DNA of 64,000 nt from Neofusicoccum parvum (GCA_020912385.1 CP087216.1:434001-498000); one strand, 5' to 3'. Positions 32,850 to 45,884 are shown, numbered from the stretch's first letter. The notes: generated by a model from the letters alone, not told the origin. Made by a program: numbers and translations.

Positions 32850-35800
32850 ATTACTCAACATAAGACATACTAGACAAGATAGAGACAGCGTGGTCTTTTT
32901 CGAGGGAGAGCCGCGATCGAACGAATACGGACGTTGGTCGGACAAAGATACGATAACTCGTGACTCCTGCAACATGCTCACGTGGACAACCCAACACGCA
33001 ACGCCAACAAATATTGAAACACGCCACGACGTACCTGCCTATCGTCACCAGGCATCAGCTGAACAAAAAAAATCATAGCAACAGATAAATCCTGTACAGT
33101 CATTCACATGTTTCTCTCAGCCGACGCAAAGCGATACACAGCGTCATACGATTGCAAGATGGGTAAATGCGTTCTGCATATTCAGCCACACATTAGGCAA
33201 TCAAGCTGGTCATTGACCGTCGGCTCCACAACCGGTGATTCCGGCGGAGCTATAATTAACATACTTCTGCCTGTGCGCATAGGTAGGAAGGCAGGCAGCC
33301 ACATAACATACATGCGCATCTTTCGTTGCCCGTTTTGCATATGACTGGATGGAAGATTGCCATCCGAATGTATCTGGGCGATCCGGCTGAAACCGATTCC
33401 TACGACATGGCCTGGCTGGCAGTTGCGGAAGCAGGGGCCAAGGTACCGGTGGCGATATCGAAAAGCCTTGGATACGAGAGGTTGGTCGGATAGCTGGCAA
33501 AGTAGGCAACGATAAAGTGCAATAATAGAGACAAGATCTACGCCCCATGCCCTAACATCTGGCTGCTCAGCCCTCGCAACTCCCGCCATCCCAGCAGCGC
33601 CCGCCTCCGTGCAAGATGCGGTCATTGAGCGACCGGAACGCACTCTATCCGAAAACGTTCGGCATGGTTTAAAAAAAAAAAGCTGGCTGTTTGGCGACCG
33701 GATCTTCATCGGCGCACCGGCGACGCCGTGTGGCTTGCCTGTCAAAAACGACGACAATGATCCCGGTCACGCATCCGCTTTCCCCATGCAGCTGCCGTCA
33801 CACGTCGGCCCCACCTCAACGCCCTTTACGCACGTTTCACTCCCGCACAGCCACACTCCCCGCGCCACAGCGTGTCCGCCCGCCATTGGCCGCCCGTCCC
33901 GTAATCTTTTCCTGCGCCCTCGCCCCTCGAAGCTTCCAGCACGCCGACCAATCAGCGCGCCGGAAAGCGCAGAGCAAACCCCTTCCACGCTGCCCTGTTT
34001 TTTCCGCCCACGCCCCCCCGACTCGACTCTACAGCTACCACGCAACGCGCGCACGTACGCAACGCACGTCTAGGGCTTCGCCCACACCGACGCCTTTTTT
34101 TAAAAAAAAAATTCTCCCGAGGCGAGCTGTACTGCCGCCGGCGGCTGCGGCGGATCCGTTGCCCCCCCTCCAGCCAGCCAGATACGGCCGCAACGCGAGA
34201 GAGAGAAAAAAAAAAACTCTCCAGGCTTCCGTAATCCCCAAGCCCGCGCGGATTGGTGGGAGGGTGGGGGGAGGGAGGGAGGGATGCCCAAAGCCAGGGG
34301 CCAAAAACGCCACAAAATGCGCGGAAAACGCAAAGATGCAGGGTCGCGCTCTGCGTGCAGAACGCACGCATACGCACGCCCAGCCTCGACGGGACCCACA
34401 CCTCCCGCGGGAGACAAAAAAAAAGGGGGGGGGGGGGGGAAGGAAGGAAGGAAGGGGGCGAGAGGAACCGCGGCAAGTGGGGTTGGGAAGTGGGGGGGGG
34501 GGGATGGGGGGGGGATGGGGGGGTCCTTCTTTCAGAAGGGGTTAGGAGTTGATTGATGAACGGTCCTAGCTCCGTCCGTGGTGGGAACCTTTTTTTTTTT
34601 TTTTGCTTTCCTGAGAAGATCGCTAGACCGAAAACATAGAGCGTGTTGCGCTGTGGTTACGAGGCTCCGGGAGCCGCACGAAAATAAAAGGGCAGGCGGT
34701 GCGGGGCGAGACAATTTCGGCGAGTCTGAGCGTAATGGGGTGCTGATGGATGGGCGTGTCCTTTTTTTGGTGCGAAAAAAGCAGGTTTTAACGGTTGCGT
34801 CGAAACCCGCACCACGTACGCCCGCGCAACATGGTTTGCTAGTTTGCGGGGAAGGGGGGTCGCTGCGGTGCTGACCAGGGCAAAAACAAGATGCATAGCC
34901 GACGGCGGCTGGTTGGAGGGAAAATTCCGGGTGGATGGTGGAGGAAGGTGAGAGATCACGGTATAGCATGCTATAATTGTGCAGGGGTGTCTCGTGTGCA
35001 GTACGTACTACGTACAGTACTGAGACCTGATCAGCGTCCACCGCTCTTCTCTCCGAAACACTGCCAAATCATTCAGTAAAAATTCACACCGAGTGCATGT
35101 GAAGACACAACGTGAAGTTTGTACAAAATCTCTCTTTCAACATTCAAGTTTCCATCCTAAGGGAGGGTATATAAGCTTTCACTACGATAACAGCCCTTGC
35201 GCTTTAAAAGAAAAACAAAACACCAGATAGCCTCCCACTCCATTCCGTAGAACATTATGAGACCCCATATGTTGGTACAGGTTGATATGAGGAAGAATTA
35301 CCGCCCAGCCAGCCAGACCATAATAACCGTATAGAGACACCCATTTTGACCTTTACCTGAAACCCCCAACAGGAATAAAATCAAGAGAATACAGATCGTG
35401 AAGAGAAAAAGAGCCAAAGAGTAGAAGACCAAAAGCTCTTCGGTTGTCGATCAATTTTTTTTTTCGTGCTGCAGAGCAAAGTCTCTTCCATTCGTCGCAG
35501 TCGTCGTAGCGATTAAACGCTCCGTCCATCGTCATCTTTTTTCTCGTCGCGCAGGGTGGTATTAATACAGGTGTAATAGAGGGGGTGTGTTCCCATCTTC
35601 GCTTGCTCGCTTGCTCGAAAATCAACAAAAGCCAGATAAAACCAGAGATGACCAGCCCCGCTCTTGAGTCGGTAGACAGTGACGCTCAACGCCGGAAAGA
35701 GAAAGTCGAAAGATGAGATAAGAAATACAGCGGTGCCGAAAAGGAACAATGGCGCGGATTGTGATATCAGAGAACTACGGGATGGCCAAAGCCGGAAATA

Positions 35801-36258
35801 ACGCCAGGCGCATCACCTCCCCACCGTCGTCATTGCGGAGAGGGTGGATCAGGGCGAGCGCACGTCGCATCGCATCGCATTGCGCCAGAGTGAAGCGGTC
35901 CGAGACAAGGAAATCTAAAACCGGAAGCTAGGGAAACGCAGCGATGCAAATCTCACGAGACGATGATGTCGTCGGTGCCGGTGCCCATGCGCAAGCGTGA
36001 GAAAAGGGCGTCGGAGGTATGTGGCATGCCGACGTCGTGGGCGGAGATCATGACGCAGGCCTAGCGTGCGGAAGCGAGCGCCTATGACGCGTTGGGGCTC
36101 CGTTTTGGCGTTGCGAAACTCAGTTGCCCAAGGAGCGCGAGGGAGGGGCTCGAGGATCCGAGGCCTCGGGTAGCCGACTCATGACTGCATCACCCACCGC
36201 GCTCGGCCGAATGAGCGGGCTCGCGGAAACGCATGCCGTCGCCGCGCAGCGACGGCCT
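32850..36258. other. Long gene-poor region with homopolymer tracts
   Basis: About 3.4 kb. It carries A-, T- and G-homopolymers at 33669-33682, 34101-34110, 34208-34217, 34416-34439, 34492-34523 and 34590-34604. Frames of up to 284 codons at 33.7-34.5 kb are low complexity and lack motifs. The right end is the 3' flank of the Rpn4-like gene. Confidence 0.5.
34416..34439. repeat. Adjacent poly-A and poly-G tract (A9 G15)
   Basis: Nine A residues are followed directly by fifteen G residues; another run of twelve G lies at about 34492-34503. The G runs could form quadruplex-like structures but may also be sequencing-error-prone. Confidence 0.8.
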
Positions 36259-38496
36259 TTACTCGTAGGAGCTGCCGCCGCCGCGCCTGCGATGCTTGCC
36301 GGGGAAGTCGACCTCGGGGTGCACGACGCGCATGTGGCGGGTGAGGGCGTCGTTGCGGCTGAACGTCTTCTCCTCGACGCACAGGGCGCAGCGCACCTTC
36401 TGCTTGCGGGCGTTGTGGATGGTGTCCTCATGGCGGGTCAGGTCGTAGGGCCGCGAGAAGATCGTGTTGCACGGCTTGCCGGTCGTCGGATTGGTGCGCT
36501 CGCACTTGTGCGGGCCCGCCTGCGAGTTGCGCGCGAGAAGCTGGGCTGACGTCATGCCCGATCCAACCCCAGGAGTCGGCGCATGCGGTCTGTGCCCGTC
36601 GCGCTTGTGCTTCTGCAGCTTCTGCGGCGTCTCGAACCGGAGCGTGCAGCCGTGGTACGTGCAGGTGTACGTGCCAGTGTCGGCGTTCGCGTTGCTGGGC
36701 CTCTGCACCGGCATGCTGCTGTCGTCGTTGCTGTTCTGCGACGATTCGGGCATTTCGCTGGCGCTCGAGTCCATCGACGTGAGCGACGGGTGGAACTGCG
36801 GGTTCTCGTCCTGGCCGTTTGATGGCATGCTGGTGACCGATCGGAACTGAGGCGTGGTGTTGAATTGCAGACCGTGCATGACATTCGGCACCGACGGCGG
36901 CTGGAAGTTGAAGGTCGACTGCGGTGGCGAAGGCCCGGAAACCGATGGAAAATTCGTGCTGGCCTGACCGGACCAGTTGCCGCCCTGGCTGGTGGCTGTG
37001 CTTCCGTACGAGACCTCCGAGGAGCCGTCGTACTGCGCCTGGTCGCCACTGGTGTATGCGTGGTCGTAGTCGCTGGCGCTGGCATCCGGGAAAAGTGGCA
37101 TCTTCGCATCCTCCTCTGATTCGTGGTAGTCGAGCAGCGCATCCTTCGGGGAAATAGTCTTGGGCTCGGACATGTCCGGCTGGCGCTGGCTTTGGTGGAG
37201 AGCGTACGCGTCAGACTCGGCCTTCTGCTGCTCGCGCATGTGCTGCGCAGTGGCTAACCGCATCTGCGGCGAGGAGAAGCTGTTGTTCGACGGAGCGAGT
37301 GGCGACCCATTCCTGAAGGGAGACACTCCGCGTGACATCGAACTGGCTGGTGACTGCGAGCGGGCCTGATGTGCGGCTTGTAGCCTGTCGGTCATGACGT
37401 TGCGGAAAGGAGACAGCAACGTGGCGCTGGAAGACTGCGCCGACTGCTTGGCAGGTGCCTGGACTATGGTGTTGGGGTTGAACAGCTCATCCGCGTAGAT
37501 GTCCGTCATGGTGCGGTCAAGCTTGGGAACTGGCCGGATGTCTGGATCGTCGGGAAATTGTAAGTATTCATCGATCCAGCTCTCGACCCGCGGAAAGGAA
37601 CGCGGAAAGGAAGTCTCACCATTGGACGGCACCTTGAAGCGATCGTCGTTGTTGCTGAAGCAGTCTTCTTGAGCGTTGTGAGGAGTAGCTGGCGAGTCAG
37701 CACCATAACTTGACACTGACTGTCGGGACGAGTGTCCGAAGTCTGGGCAGCTGCCATCATTACCGGTGGTATGATGGTGTTGATCCATCAGGGCTTGCTT
37801 CATCGCCATGTGTGCTGCCATTCCGCCGTCGTTGCCCTGGCTTTGCATGTTGAAGTTCGAGAACGACGAGCCGTTGAAGGAGTCTTGGGTGGGTGTGTGC
37901 GAGGGAGTGGGAAGATGGTTCGAGAAGGCACCAGAGAGGTCTTCGGGATTATATGATGACTCAACCTTGGGAGCCTGCTGCGGTGTCGACGGGTGTTGCT
38001 CGGAGCTAGGGTAGTAGTGGAAGGCCGGGTTGTAGGCCGAGATGTTCGAGCCGGTCGTTGATGAAGAGGGTGACCTCTGATGCGAGCGGCGGTTGTTGTT
38101 GATTGCCGACGAGTGCAGCGACGAGGGCCCGGTGGCCAACTGCCCGTTGTTCCCAAAGGTGTCCCAGCTCAGCGCGTTTGCGCTGTTATCCATCATCAAG
38201 TTGGCGGTCGAGTAGGTGGCAGGCAGCTGGGGGCCTGGTGTCGACTGCTGGATCCGGATGGACGGGTTGGAGAAGTCGTAGGAGCCCGTCATGTACTGAT
38301 CGGCGTTGGTGTGCGGAAGAGAGGCGGATTGTTGCTGGAAGTAGTTGCGCAGCAACCGGTCGTTGCTGAGTTCGGTGGGAGAAGGCACTGAGCCGGCGTG
38401 GGGGAGGGTGTTGTTGAAGAAGGGGAGCGTCGAAGGGGTGGGTGACGGGAGGCTACAGGTGTCGGCGTGTTGACGTCGTGGATAGCAGGCTAGCAT
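36259..38496 (-). CDS. Rpn4-like C2H2 transcription factor (proteasome gene regulator)
   Basis: One uninterrupted exon of 745 codons. The C-terminal zinc fingers are diagnostic: a first finger YTCTYHGCTLRF.. near 610-636, a second CERTNPTTGKPCNTIFSRPY with H..TIH at 665-694 and a third RCALCVEEKTFSRNDALTRH ending RVVHPE near 728. The FSRPYDLTRHEDTIH and FSRNDALTRH blocks are those of Rpn4 and its filamentous-fungal relatives. Rpn4 activates proteasome and stress genes and is itself rapidly degraded; transfer of that function is inference. The rest is Ser/Gln/Asn-rich and probably disordered, with an acidic patch (DYHESEEDAKMPLFPDA), a plausible activation region. The basic tail GKHRRRGG may aid nuclear import. 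Start at 38496 (MLACYPRRQ) is the first in-frame ATG of the long frame. Confidence 0.82.
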   Translation of the reverse strand: MLACYPRRQHADTCSLPSPTPSTLPFFNNTLPHAGSVPSPTELSNDRLLRNYFQQQSASLPHTNADQYMTGSYDFSNPSIRIQQSTPGPQLPATYSTANLMMDNSANALSWDTFGNNGQLATGPSSLHSSAINNNRRSHQRSPSSSTTGSNISAYNPAFHYYPSSEQHPSTPQQAPKVESSYNPEDLSGAFSNHLPTPSHTPTQDSFNGSSFSNFNMQSQGNDGGMAAHMAMKQALMDQHHHTTGNDGSCPDFGHSSRQSVSSYGADSPATPHNAQEDCFSNNDDRFKVPSNGETSFPRSFPRVESWIDEYLQFPDDPDIRPVPKLDRTMTDIYADELFNPNTIVQAPAKQSAQSSSATLLSPFRNVMTDRLQAAHQARSQSPASSMSRGVSPFRNGSPLAPSNNSFSSPQMRLATAQHMREQQKAESDAYALHQSQRQPDMSEPKTISPKDALLDYHESEEDAKMPLFPDASASDYDHAYTSGDQAQYDGSSEVSYGSTATSQGGNWSGQASTNFPSVSGPSPPQSTFNFQPPSVPNVMHGLQFNTTPQFRSVTSMPSNGQDENPQFHPSLTSMDSSASEMPESSQNSNDDSSMPVQRPSNANADTGTYTCTYHGCTLRFETPQKLQKHKRDGHRPHAPTPGVGSGMTSAQLLARNSQAGPHKCERTNPTTGKPCNTIFSRPYDLTRHEDTIHNARKQKVRCALCVEEKTFSRNDALTRHMRVVHPEVDFPGKHRRRGGGSSYE

Positions 38497-41400
38497 GATG
38501 TAGGCGGAACGTCTTAGTGGGGACCGGAGCCGGGTCAGGGACGGGTGGCGAATATAAGGGAAAAGCCTTGGGGCACCTGACTCAGATCGGGCCGGGCTTA
38601 GCAGACGGTGAGGTGATCAGGTAAGAGGTGCTGTGGAAAGCCGTCGAAGCCGACGGCGTTCGCGCTTGGAAGTCGGGGTTTGCGGTGCTGGATGCGTGGA
38701 GCGCCAAGCGCGGTGCCGGAGAAGAGTACGGAGGTTCGCATGCGCCGAACTTTAAGGGCGTGCTGGTGCTGTTGGGGCCGCCGAGGGGACAAAAGAGCGC
38801 CCTCACACGGCCCTGGCGCGGTGGAATGCTCACTTGCGTCATGGCTTGGCCAAGAATTCTGGAAGTCAACGATCTGCGCACTGGCCGGCAGGCGCTTCCC
38901 TGTGCCATTACGCACGGCCCCCTCAGCCTTAACCCTGCATTTGTGCCCGGCCGCTGCCGATCGAGGCCTGCCAGTGCCTGCGACGCTGCAACCCCTCTGC
39001 AGCGAACAAATTTTTCGCGCCCGCGGATTCGCTGCCCACCTGCCGTCCTCCCCTCCGCGCTGCCCTTAGATCTGACCCTCACACCCTCCGCGCTGCTAGC
39101 GCCGTCGGATCGCGGCAGCGCTCCCAGCCCACATGCCGCCGGCCATCGCTTCACACCCGAGCGCGCTGCGCCTCGCAAAGACGCGCAGGGTTCTCGGGTC
39201 GCAGTTGAGCCGCGTACAGACACGCCCGCTCTGGCCGCTCGCGCCGCCCGATTGGGCCGGCCGCCGTGAACACAAACGCCGGGCGGACATATGATCGCTC
39301 CCAGGCCGACGGCGACGGCGTCGCGTGATCGCCCGGCTTTGTCGACGGGAGCTGAGCAGCAGTGTGGGGAGCTGCTGTGGCTGGTGCCGCCGCCGTCTCG
39401 GGCACGCCGCCACACGTGCGCCCTGCAGCCCGCGACGGTGCGAGCAGTGAGGCGCGCGCCGAGCTTAATGCTCGCTGATAGCGGGTTATCAATATCGCTT
39501 ACGTGCACGCGGCTCTGGGCTGCCAGGCGGGCGTCTGTCGCGGGGTTGACGGGCACGCAAGATCCCCAGTCGAGCGCGGAGGTGCGCTTATCGATGGCTG
39601 TCTAAGCCGCGTATTGAGGAGTTCGCAGCGCGATGACTCGGCGGCCAGAGCTTGCTCCTCGAGGCCGCGGCCGTTTACTGAATTACTCATGATTGGTAAT
39701 GGAGACCTGTTTACTCACACACGCGCGCATTCGCATCCCTCTCGTGCCCGTTGACTCGGGCGGTCTCGCAGAGTTTGCAGTCACACCGGCAATCCGGCGA
39801 GCGGGCGGGCGGCAGGCATCGTACGAGCGCGCAACACCGCGACGGCCTGGCGGGCGCGAGCCGACGTGTCTCCACGCTCAGCTCACGCCGTCCTGTCGGC
39901 AGTCGGGGACTGCGGGCGGGCCGCGGGTACCTGTGCGCCCCGTCGATTTTTTTTTTCTCAGGGTCCAGGCGGCCCAGGCCAGGAAGCCGGCACGCAGATG
40001 CAGATCCAGCTGTACAAGGTTCTTACACACAGCGGGCGTTGAGGCTCGCACGGGGCGGCTGCGCGCGTGCGCTGGCATGCAAAAGACCCGCAAGCTGGGG
40101 TCAGGAACAGACGAGCTGCGAGCGAACGCCAGCTGGCCAGCGAGACAGGCCGAGACGCACTCCCACTGCTTCCCTTGCAGCACAAAGGCTCTGCCGTGGC
40201 TTGCAGGCTGTGGCTGTGTGCATGGTAGGGCTGCTTAGCGCGCTGTGGGCGGCCGGATGGGCGCAAGCGCGCGGGCATGTCCGGACGCGCAAGCCGGGGT
40301 CTCCGGATTCCGAGCCAATGCCAGCCTTCCGCCGGGGGGCCTCGCTGGGCTGCCCGCCAAGCCACGCCGTCGGACCCTTCCAGATCCCAGCGATGTGCCG
40401 AGTCATTCCGGTTTTTGCAACCACGCGAGGAAACATCGCGCAGAAACGGGCTGGGCCCTCCGTTCTATTTTTTTTTGTTGAGCTGCTGGTGCTGTTGCTG
40501 CGACACAACACCAAGGCGCCGCGCACGACGATAGCGAGGCCCCGTGCCGGCTCAGCCACCGCGGTGTCGGGCAGCAGCGGCACCGCGGCGCGTGAGCGGG
40601 CGTGCGTCTTCTCCGCCTGCGGTGTTCAGGAGGGCGCGCGACGGGGGCAGCGAGAAACATCTGGCAGGTCGCGGTTGCTCAATCCGCGGAGTGTGATTTG
40701 CAAGCAGAGGGCCCCTAACCATGTGTGCTGCAAAGGCTATTTTTACGCGTCCAGCAGTCATCCCTGGGCCCTTATCTATCGTACTTTAAGCATCAAATGC
40801 TGCATCTCAGGGTCCAGCGGGTGGCAAATCTCTTGCAAACCAACCACGATCGGCCCACATGGCCGTTGAACCGGCGCCGGCAGCGTCGCAATGCGCAGCC
40901 ACAGCACCACGAGCGGCAGCCAGAAGAGCTTGACCCCAATAGCTCGTATAACCTAATCCGCATCCCTATAGCGGGCAGCGTGGCACCGAGCTTGAAATAG
41001 CAGCAGCCACACGTAAACACGAGATACTCGAGGCATAAGCGAGCTGCATGGCTCCCAAGATCATCTCGCAGCGCCGTTGGCCAATTCCTAAGCCGCACGC
41101 TGCAAGCCTGGTTGTCGCTGACAGCACATGCTCGTGCAGCAGGCGGCGGCGATGTCATCGCGCATGAGCTCTATAAGGGCGCTGAGTCGCCGGTTGCGTC
41201 AAGAGAGCCAACCAGCTGGTCGCAAACCTTGGGGCGCGGCGGACGCGCCCGATCGAGCAGCTGCTCCGCGCAACAATAAACTCTCCCCGCCAGCCTGTTC
41301 AAGGTGACGGTGATGCTCACGCAAGTGTCAAATAATGTCGTCCTGGTGAAGCGAGAAAGCATGAAACTGTGTTCGCCGTGGCTGCCCTCCGGAGCGCACT

Positions 41401-44066
41401 CCAGCGCTCGTACGATAGTCGGCTCACCGCGTGCGGGCGCCGCCAGCCCGCGCTGCAGTCCCGGCCGCGCACAACCTTATCTCGCGGGCTGCGCATCGCA
41501 TGGCTGCCGCGGCCGGTACGTACCTGGCGGCGCAAGAGTCAGCGGCCCGGGCGGGCGGGCGCGCGGGCTGTGATCGTTGGGCGGCGAGCGGGACGCAGGC
41601 ATCGAGGCAGCGAGGCACCCACGAGCGCGCTCCGCGGCGACTCAGCATGCCCGTCGCGGAGCCAAAAGCCTCGCGGCAGTCTCGCACCTACGTCATCCAT
41701 CACGAAGCCCCAAACAAAGCTCGTCACAGGCCCCAAGTTTCATCTGAGACACGCTCGCACGCCCGCCGGGCCCCGACGTCATCGCTCATTTCCTAAGCTC
41801 CGTACGACTCGCTCGCTGAGCAGCGCAGACGAGCGCAGAGGCCGTTGCGGCACGGCCCTTTACCTTCGACCCCCGGCCGCCCTCCCGCCGGAGGTCCAAC
41901 GCCGCGTTCAAAGCGCTGCGGATCGACGCAAGGCTGCTCGTCCGCGCCCACACCACGCCGCCCAATGGCTACTTTATCTGGACGACGTGCGCGCCGCCCA
42001 ATGGACCCTGCCGATTTGGAATGATCCCTCTCGTGCGCCGCTGCGCCCTGCTCCCGGCCTCGGCCCGCGCATGGGGTGATGATGCCATGCGGTGCGGAGA
42101 CGCGGTGCGGGGTTGGATGCCGGACGCGCTGCGCGCTCGACAGCAGAAGCCGTGAAGCATATCGGGCGGTGACAGCATCAAATGATGACTGCGGCGGATG
42201 GGAAGCTGAAACGTCGACAGACGTGTTCCTGCCGATCGCGCCCATGCCCCGATGCGAGAAAGTAGGCAGCTGGGCGAGCGATGCTTAATGCGCCGGAGAA
42301 GGGTCCCGGCCAATGGGTCTTCTCACCGGCGCCCAAGGATTGCCCGTTTCAGGCAGGATGGTATTCAGCAATTCTCGCCCAAACACCGTGCGTGTCAGGC
42401 ATACCGCTCTCATCGGCGTCCGGGTCAGAACAGCAGTTCCTTATGCAAGACGTCACGGCCGGGCTCCCAGGACCCTGATTCCTGTTCTCTGCGCTGGACC
42501 CTGCAGGGTTTGCTGTTTATCCATCTGCCACGCGAGTGGGGTGGGGTTAGTTCAGCTTTAGGATTATACGAACCGCCTATCTACCTACTGCACGCATCGT
42601 CCAGCCTTGCGCCATTCAAGATAGCCACCGCCGCGATCAGTTGAGATAAACTGCCTTCGTCCCAGACATGGCCGCCTGCGGGGTAAGATAGCAAGCCGAT
42701 AGTGAAAGCCGCCGTCGGCGCTCTGGATCCGACGGGCACAGCGCGGGACCGGTGCAACTTTTTGACGAAAGGCTCCCAGAAAGATGCCTGGGCCCCAACC
42801 TCAGCAGAATCCGCTCGAAAGCCAAAAACCTTATCCGCTGAGTACCGGGCGCCGAGCAATTCCCGTCGGCTTCTGACCCATGGCAGCCGGTGTCCGTCGG
42901 TGACTGCGATCGAGACTCAGCAAACATCTCCAACGACTGCTCAGCAGCACTCGTGACCGGCGGTCCTTGCTGGTGGAAGGCGGCGGATGGAACGTCGTGA
43001 CACCGCTTGCATATCCCACGGCTTCCGGACGCTGGACAAGTGACCCAATGAGCGTTTCCCATTACTCCTACTCTGACTGAAATGTTCGACAGCATCCGAA
43101 GTTGCGGCGGCGGCGGCTCTCGAAGGGGAGGTGGGCGGCGGCATTAAATGCGTAAGTCCGGTGTTCATCAGCGGCATCCTCCGCAGTCTCAGCTCGCGGC
43201 GCTGACCAACGCGAAGAATGTGGATTACTATGGTATCGTCCTTCCTCGCTTCGGATGAAAGCCCGCGGACTTTCTCCTGCGGTCGCGTCCAAGTTTCGCC
43301 GGCGCGGAGCAGCCTTCGCCTTCATTGGCAGGACGGGCGATCCTCATGACGACGCCTCTCGCAGCACGGACGCTCTAGAAAAGTGAAGGAAGCGCTGGAA
43401 GGGCTTGGCCGGTCGCTTGGCTGACTCTTGATGGCTGCGGCTGCGGCTCCAACCGGCGCAAGCCTCTCTTGGTGGCGCCGATCTGCCCGGCAGCCGCATC
43501 GATCGCGCAGGAACGCTGGACTGCGAGACTGCAGGTGTTGCTGCGCATTTTTCGGGCAGCCGCGTGGGCATTGGGGCGGGCGAGCATTCAATCCGCGCTC
43601 CGCAGAACGGCCGCGGTGGGCCTGGGGACCTCCGTGGGGGAGATTTGGAGCAGTGGAGCGCTGGGGAACTGCGACCTCTCGATGCAGCGGTTGACGTAGG
43701 CCCGGCCTTTCTCCCTCGCCCGGCCAATGGGAACCGCACGGCGCCGAGCTAGGGAGGTCGCTAACGGCCGATCAGCCTCAACGTCCATGCCTCCAGACCC
43801 ACTCGACGATATGACGTCGTCGACGCATTCTCTTTGCGTGCTGAAAACCTCGGACGGCTGCGTGGCCGCCGCGCTACGAGGCGTCCGGCCGCTTCTCCGC
43901 GTGACGAGTGCGCGGAGAAGTGACTGCCGTACAAATTGCGCCCTTTTCCCCAGATGCTCCTGCTTCCCTGGACTCCAGTATTCCACTTGAACCACTCCCT
44001 CGGTCGCATCGCTATCCCGGCTCTCGGTACTGTCTCACATAGGGTCCGCTGTCTCCCATACGCACC
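38497..44066. other. 5.6-kb GC-rich tract without recognisable genes
   Basis: Lies between two divergently oriented genes, the Rpn4-like gene and the hexose transporter, so it includes both promoters. Frames of up to 372 codons (for example 39751-40869) are Arg/Ala/Pro-rich on every strand, lack motifs and conflict with each other. A GGTGGCAAA word, the core bound by yeast Rpn4, occurs at 40820-40828. Confidence 0.5.
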
Positions 44067-45884
44067 ATGGGTTTGCTGTCCAGGTTTCGGCGCGAGCCGA
44101 ACGAGCCGACGAATACCGGCGTTGTACAAGATCAATCTTCCAACATCGACGTGGAGTTCAACAAGCATGAAGACGGGCCGCTACACATCTTCAACTGGAG
44201 AGTCATCTACATGGGTGTTCTGGTGTCCATGGGTGGATTCGTACGTTGCATGCCCTGCTACGAACCTGTTTGAGAGTGCTCGCTAACACTTCCACAGATC
44301 TTCGGGTACGACACCGGTCAGATTTCTGGCTTCTTGGAGATGGAAGACTTCCTAAGGAGGTTCTCCGACACTACTAAAGATGGAGCCCCGGCCTTCAGCA
44401 ATGGACGCTCGGGAACCATCGTTGGCTTGGTGAGCACAACCCTTTCCTGCACTTGTTGAGGAGCATAGACTAACAATTCAAAGCTCTCGATCGGAACGCT
44501 CATCGGAGCCTTGATCGCCGCCCCAGTCTCAGACAAATTCGGCCGAAAGTGGTCCATCGTCTTCTGGAACCTCATCTTCTGCGTCGGCGTCATTGTTCAG
44601 ATCGTGACAGAGTCAAAGTGGTACCAAATCGCGCTCGGCCGCTGGGTTGCTGGTCTCGGTGTGGGCGGTCTTTCCGTCTTGACCCCGATGTATCAATCTG
44701 AGACTGCTCCACGCCAGGTCCGCGGTGCGCTCGTGTCCGCGTATCAGCTGTTCATCACACTCGGAATCTTCACTGCCTACTGCATCAACTACGGAACCGA
44801 GACTGACCAGAGCGGCGCATCCTGGCGCATCCCCATGGGCGTTGGCTTCATCTGGCCCGCGTTGATGGCATTTGGTATGCTGTTCCTTCCCGACTCTCCC
44901 CGCTGGCAATACCGCCACGGCAAGACAGACATAGCTCGCGCCACCATCGCCAAGAGCTACGGCGTTCCGGAGTACCACCCCATCGTCCAGAATGAAATCC
45001 GCGAGATCCAGGAGAAGCTCGACGCCGAGAACGCCGGTGGTGGAAAGCACCCCTGGTATGAAATCTTCACCGGGCCACGCATGGCCTACCGGACCCTCCT
45101 GGGGATTGCTCTCCAAGCGCTTCAGCAGCTGACTGGAGCCAACTTCTTCTTCTACTACGGGACTACGATTTTCACGGCAACAGGTTTGTCAAACAGCTAC
45201 GTCACGAGCATGATTCTCGGTGCCGTCAACTTCGTTTGCACTTTCCCGGGTCTCTACTTTGTCGACCGCTTCGGCCGCCGCCCTTGTTTGATGGCCGGTG
45301 CCCTATGGATGTTCATGTGCTTCATCGTCTTCGCCAGCGTCGGCCACTTCGCCCTCGACCAGGAAACCCCGGAAAACACGCCCAAGGCCGGCAGCGCCAT
45401 GATCGTCTTCGCCTGCCTCTTCATCGCCGCCTTCGCATCGACCTGGGGCCCCATGGTCTGGGCCGTCGTCGGCGAGATCTACCCCTCGCGCTACCGCGCC
45501 AAGTGCATGGGCCTCGCCACCGCGTCCAACTGGGTGTGGAACTTCTGCATCTCCTTCTTCACGCCGTACATCACCGGCGCCATCGACTACCGCTACGGCT
45601 ACGTCTTCGCCGGCTGCTGCTTCGCCGCGTTCGTCACCGTGTACTTCTTCGTCTGCGAGAGCCAGGGCAGAAGCCTGGAGGAGATCGACACCATGTACAT
45701 CTACGGCGTCAAGGCGTGGAAGAGCAAGAACTGGGTCCCGCCGGAGGGCGAGGATCTGACCACCCTGGACAACACGTACCTCACGCCCGGCGCCAGGGAC
45801 ATCAGGAAGCCGGGTGCGGAGCGGAGGGAGGCGGTCGAGGGAGAGAACGTCGAGAAGAAGGACGTGTATCACCCGCAGGCGTGA
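44067..45884 (+). CDS. Hexose/monosaccharide transporter (MFS sugar porter)
   Basis: Three exons: 44067-44240, 44298-44429 and 44484-45884. The introns are 57 bp (GTACGT..CAG) and 54 bp (GTGAGC..AAG, ACTAAC branch); all phase 0, 568 residues. Sugar-porter signatures occur in order: FGYDTGQISGF near residue 60, DKFGRKWS between helices 2 and 3, GRWVAGLGVGGLSVLTPMYQ, PDSPRW in the central loop, QQLTGANFFFYYG in helix 7, DRFGRRPCL and WAVVGEIYPSRYRAKCMG. About twelve membrane helices and a hydrophilic C-terminal tail (about 60 residues) are visible. It resembles the Hxt/MstA type of fungal glucose transporters; affinity and substrate are not readable, and a sensor role (Snf3/Rgt2) is unlikely since the tail is short. 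Likely plasma membrane. Codon use strongly prefers C at third positions, suggesting high expression. Confidence 0.93.

Noticed and set aside
33108..33344. GDSGG protease-like motif in a 78-codon frame
   Set aside because: The rest lacks any trypsin-fold context (no His or Asp motif) and the frame is short, so the five-residue match is likely chance.
39751..40869. 372-codon plus-strand frame
   Set aside because: Composition is Arg/Ala/Pro-rich in all overlapping frames, with no motif, in GC-rich noncoding-like DNA where long open frames arise easily.
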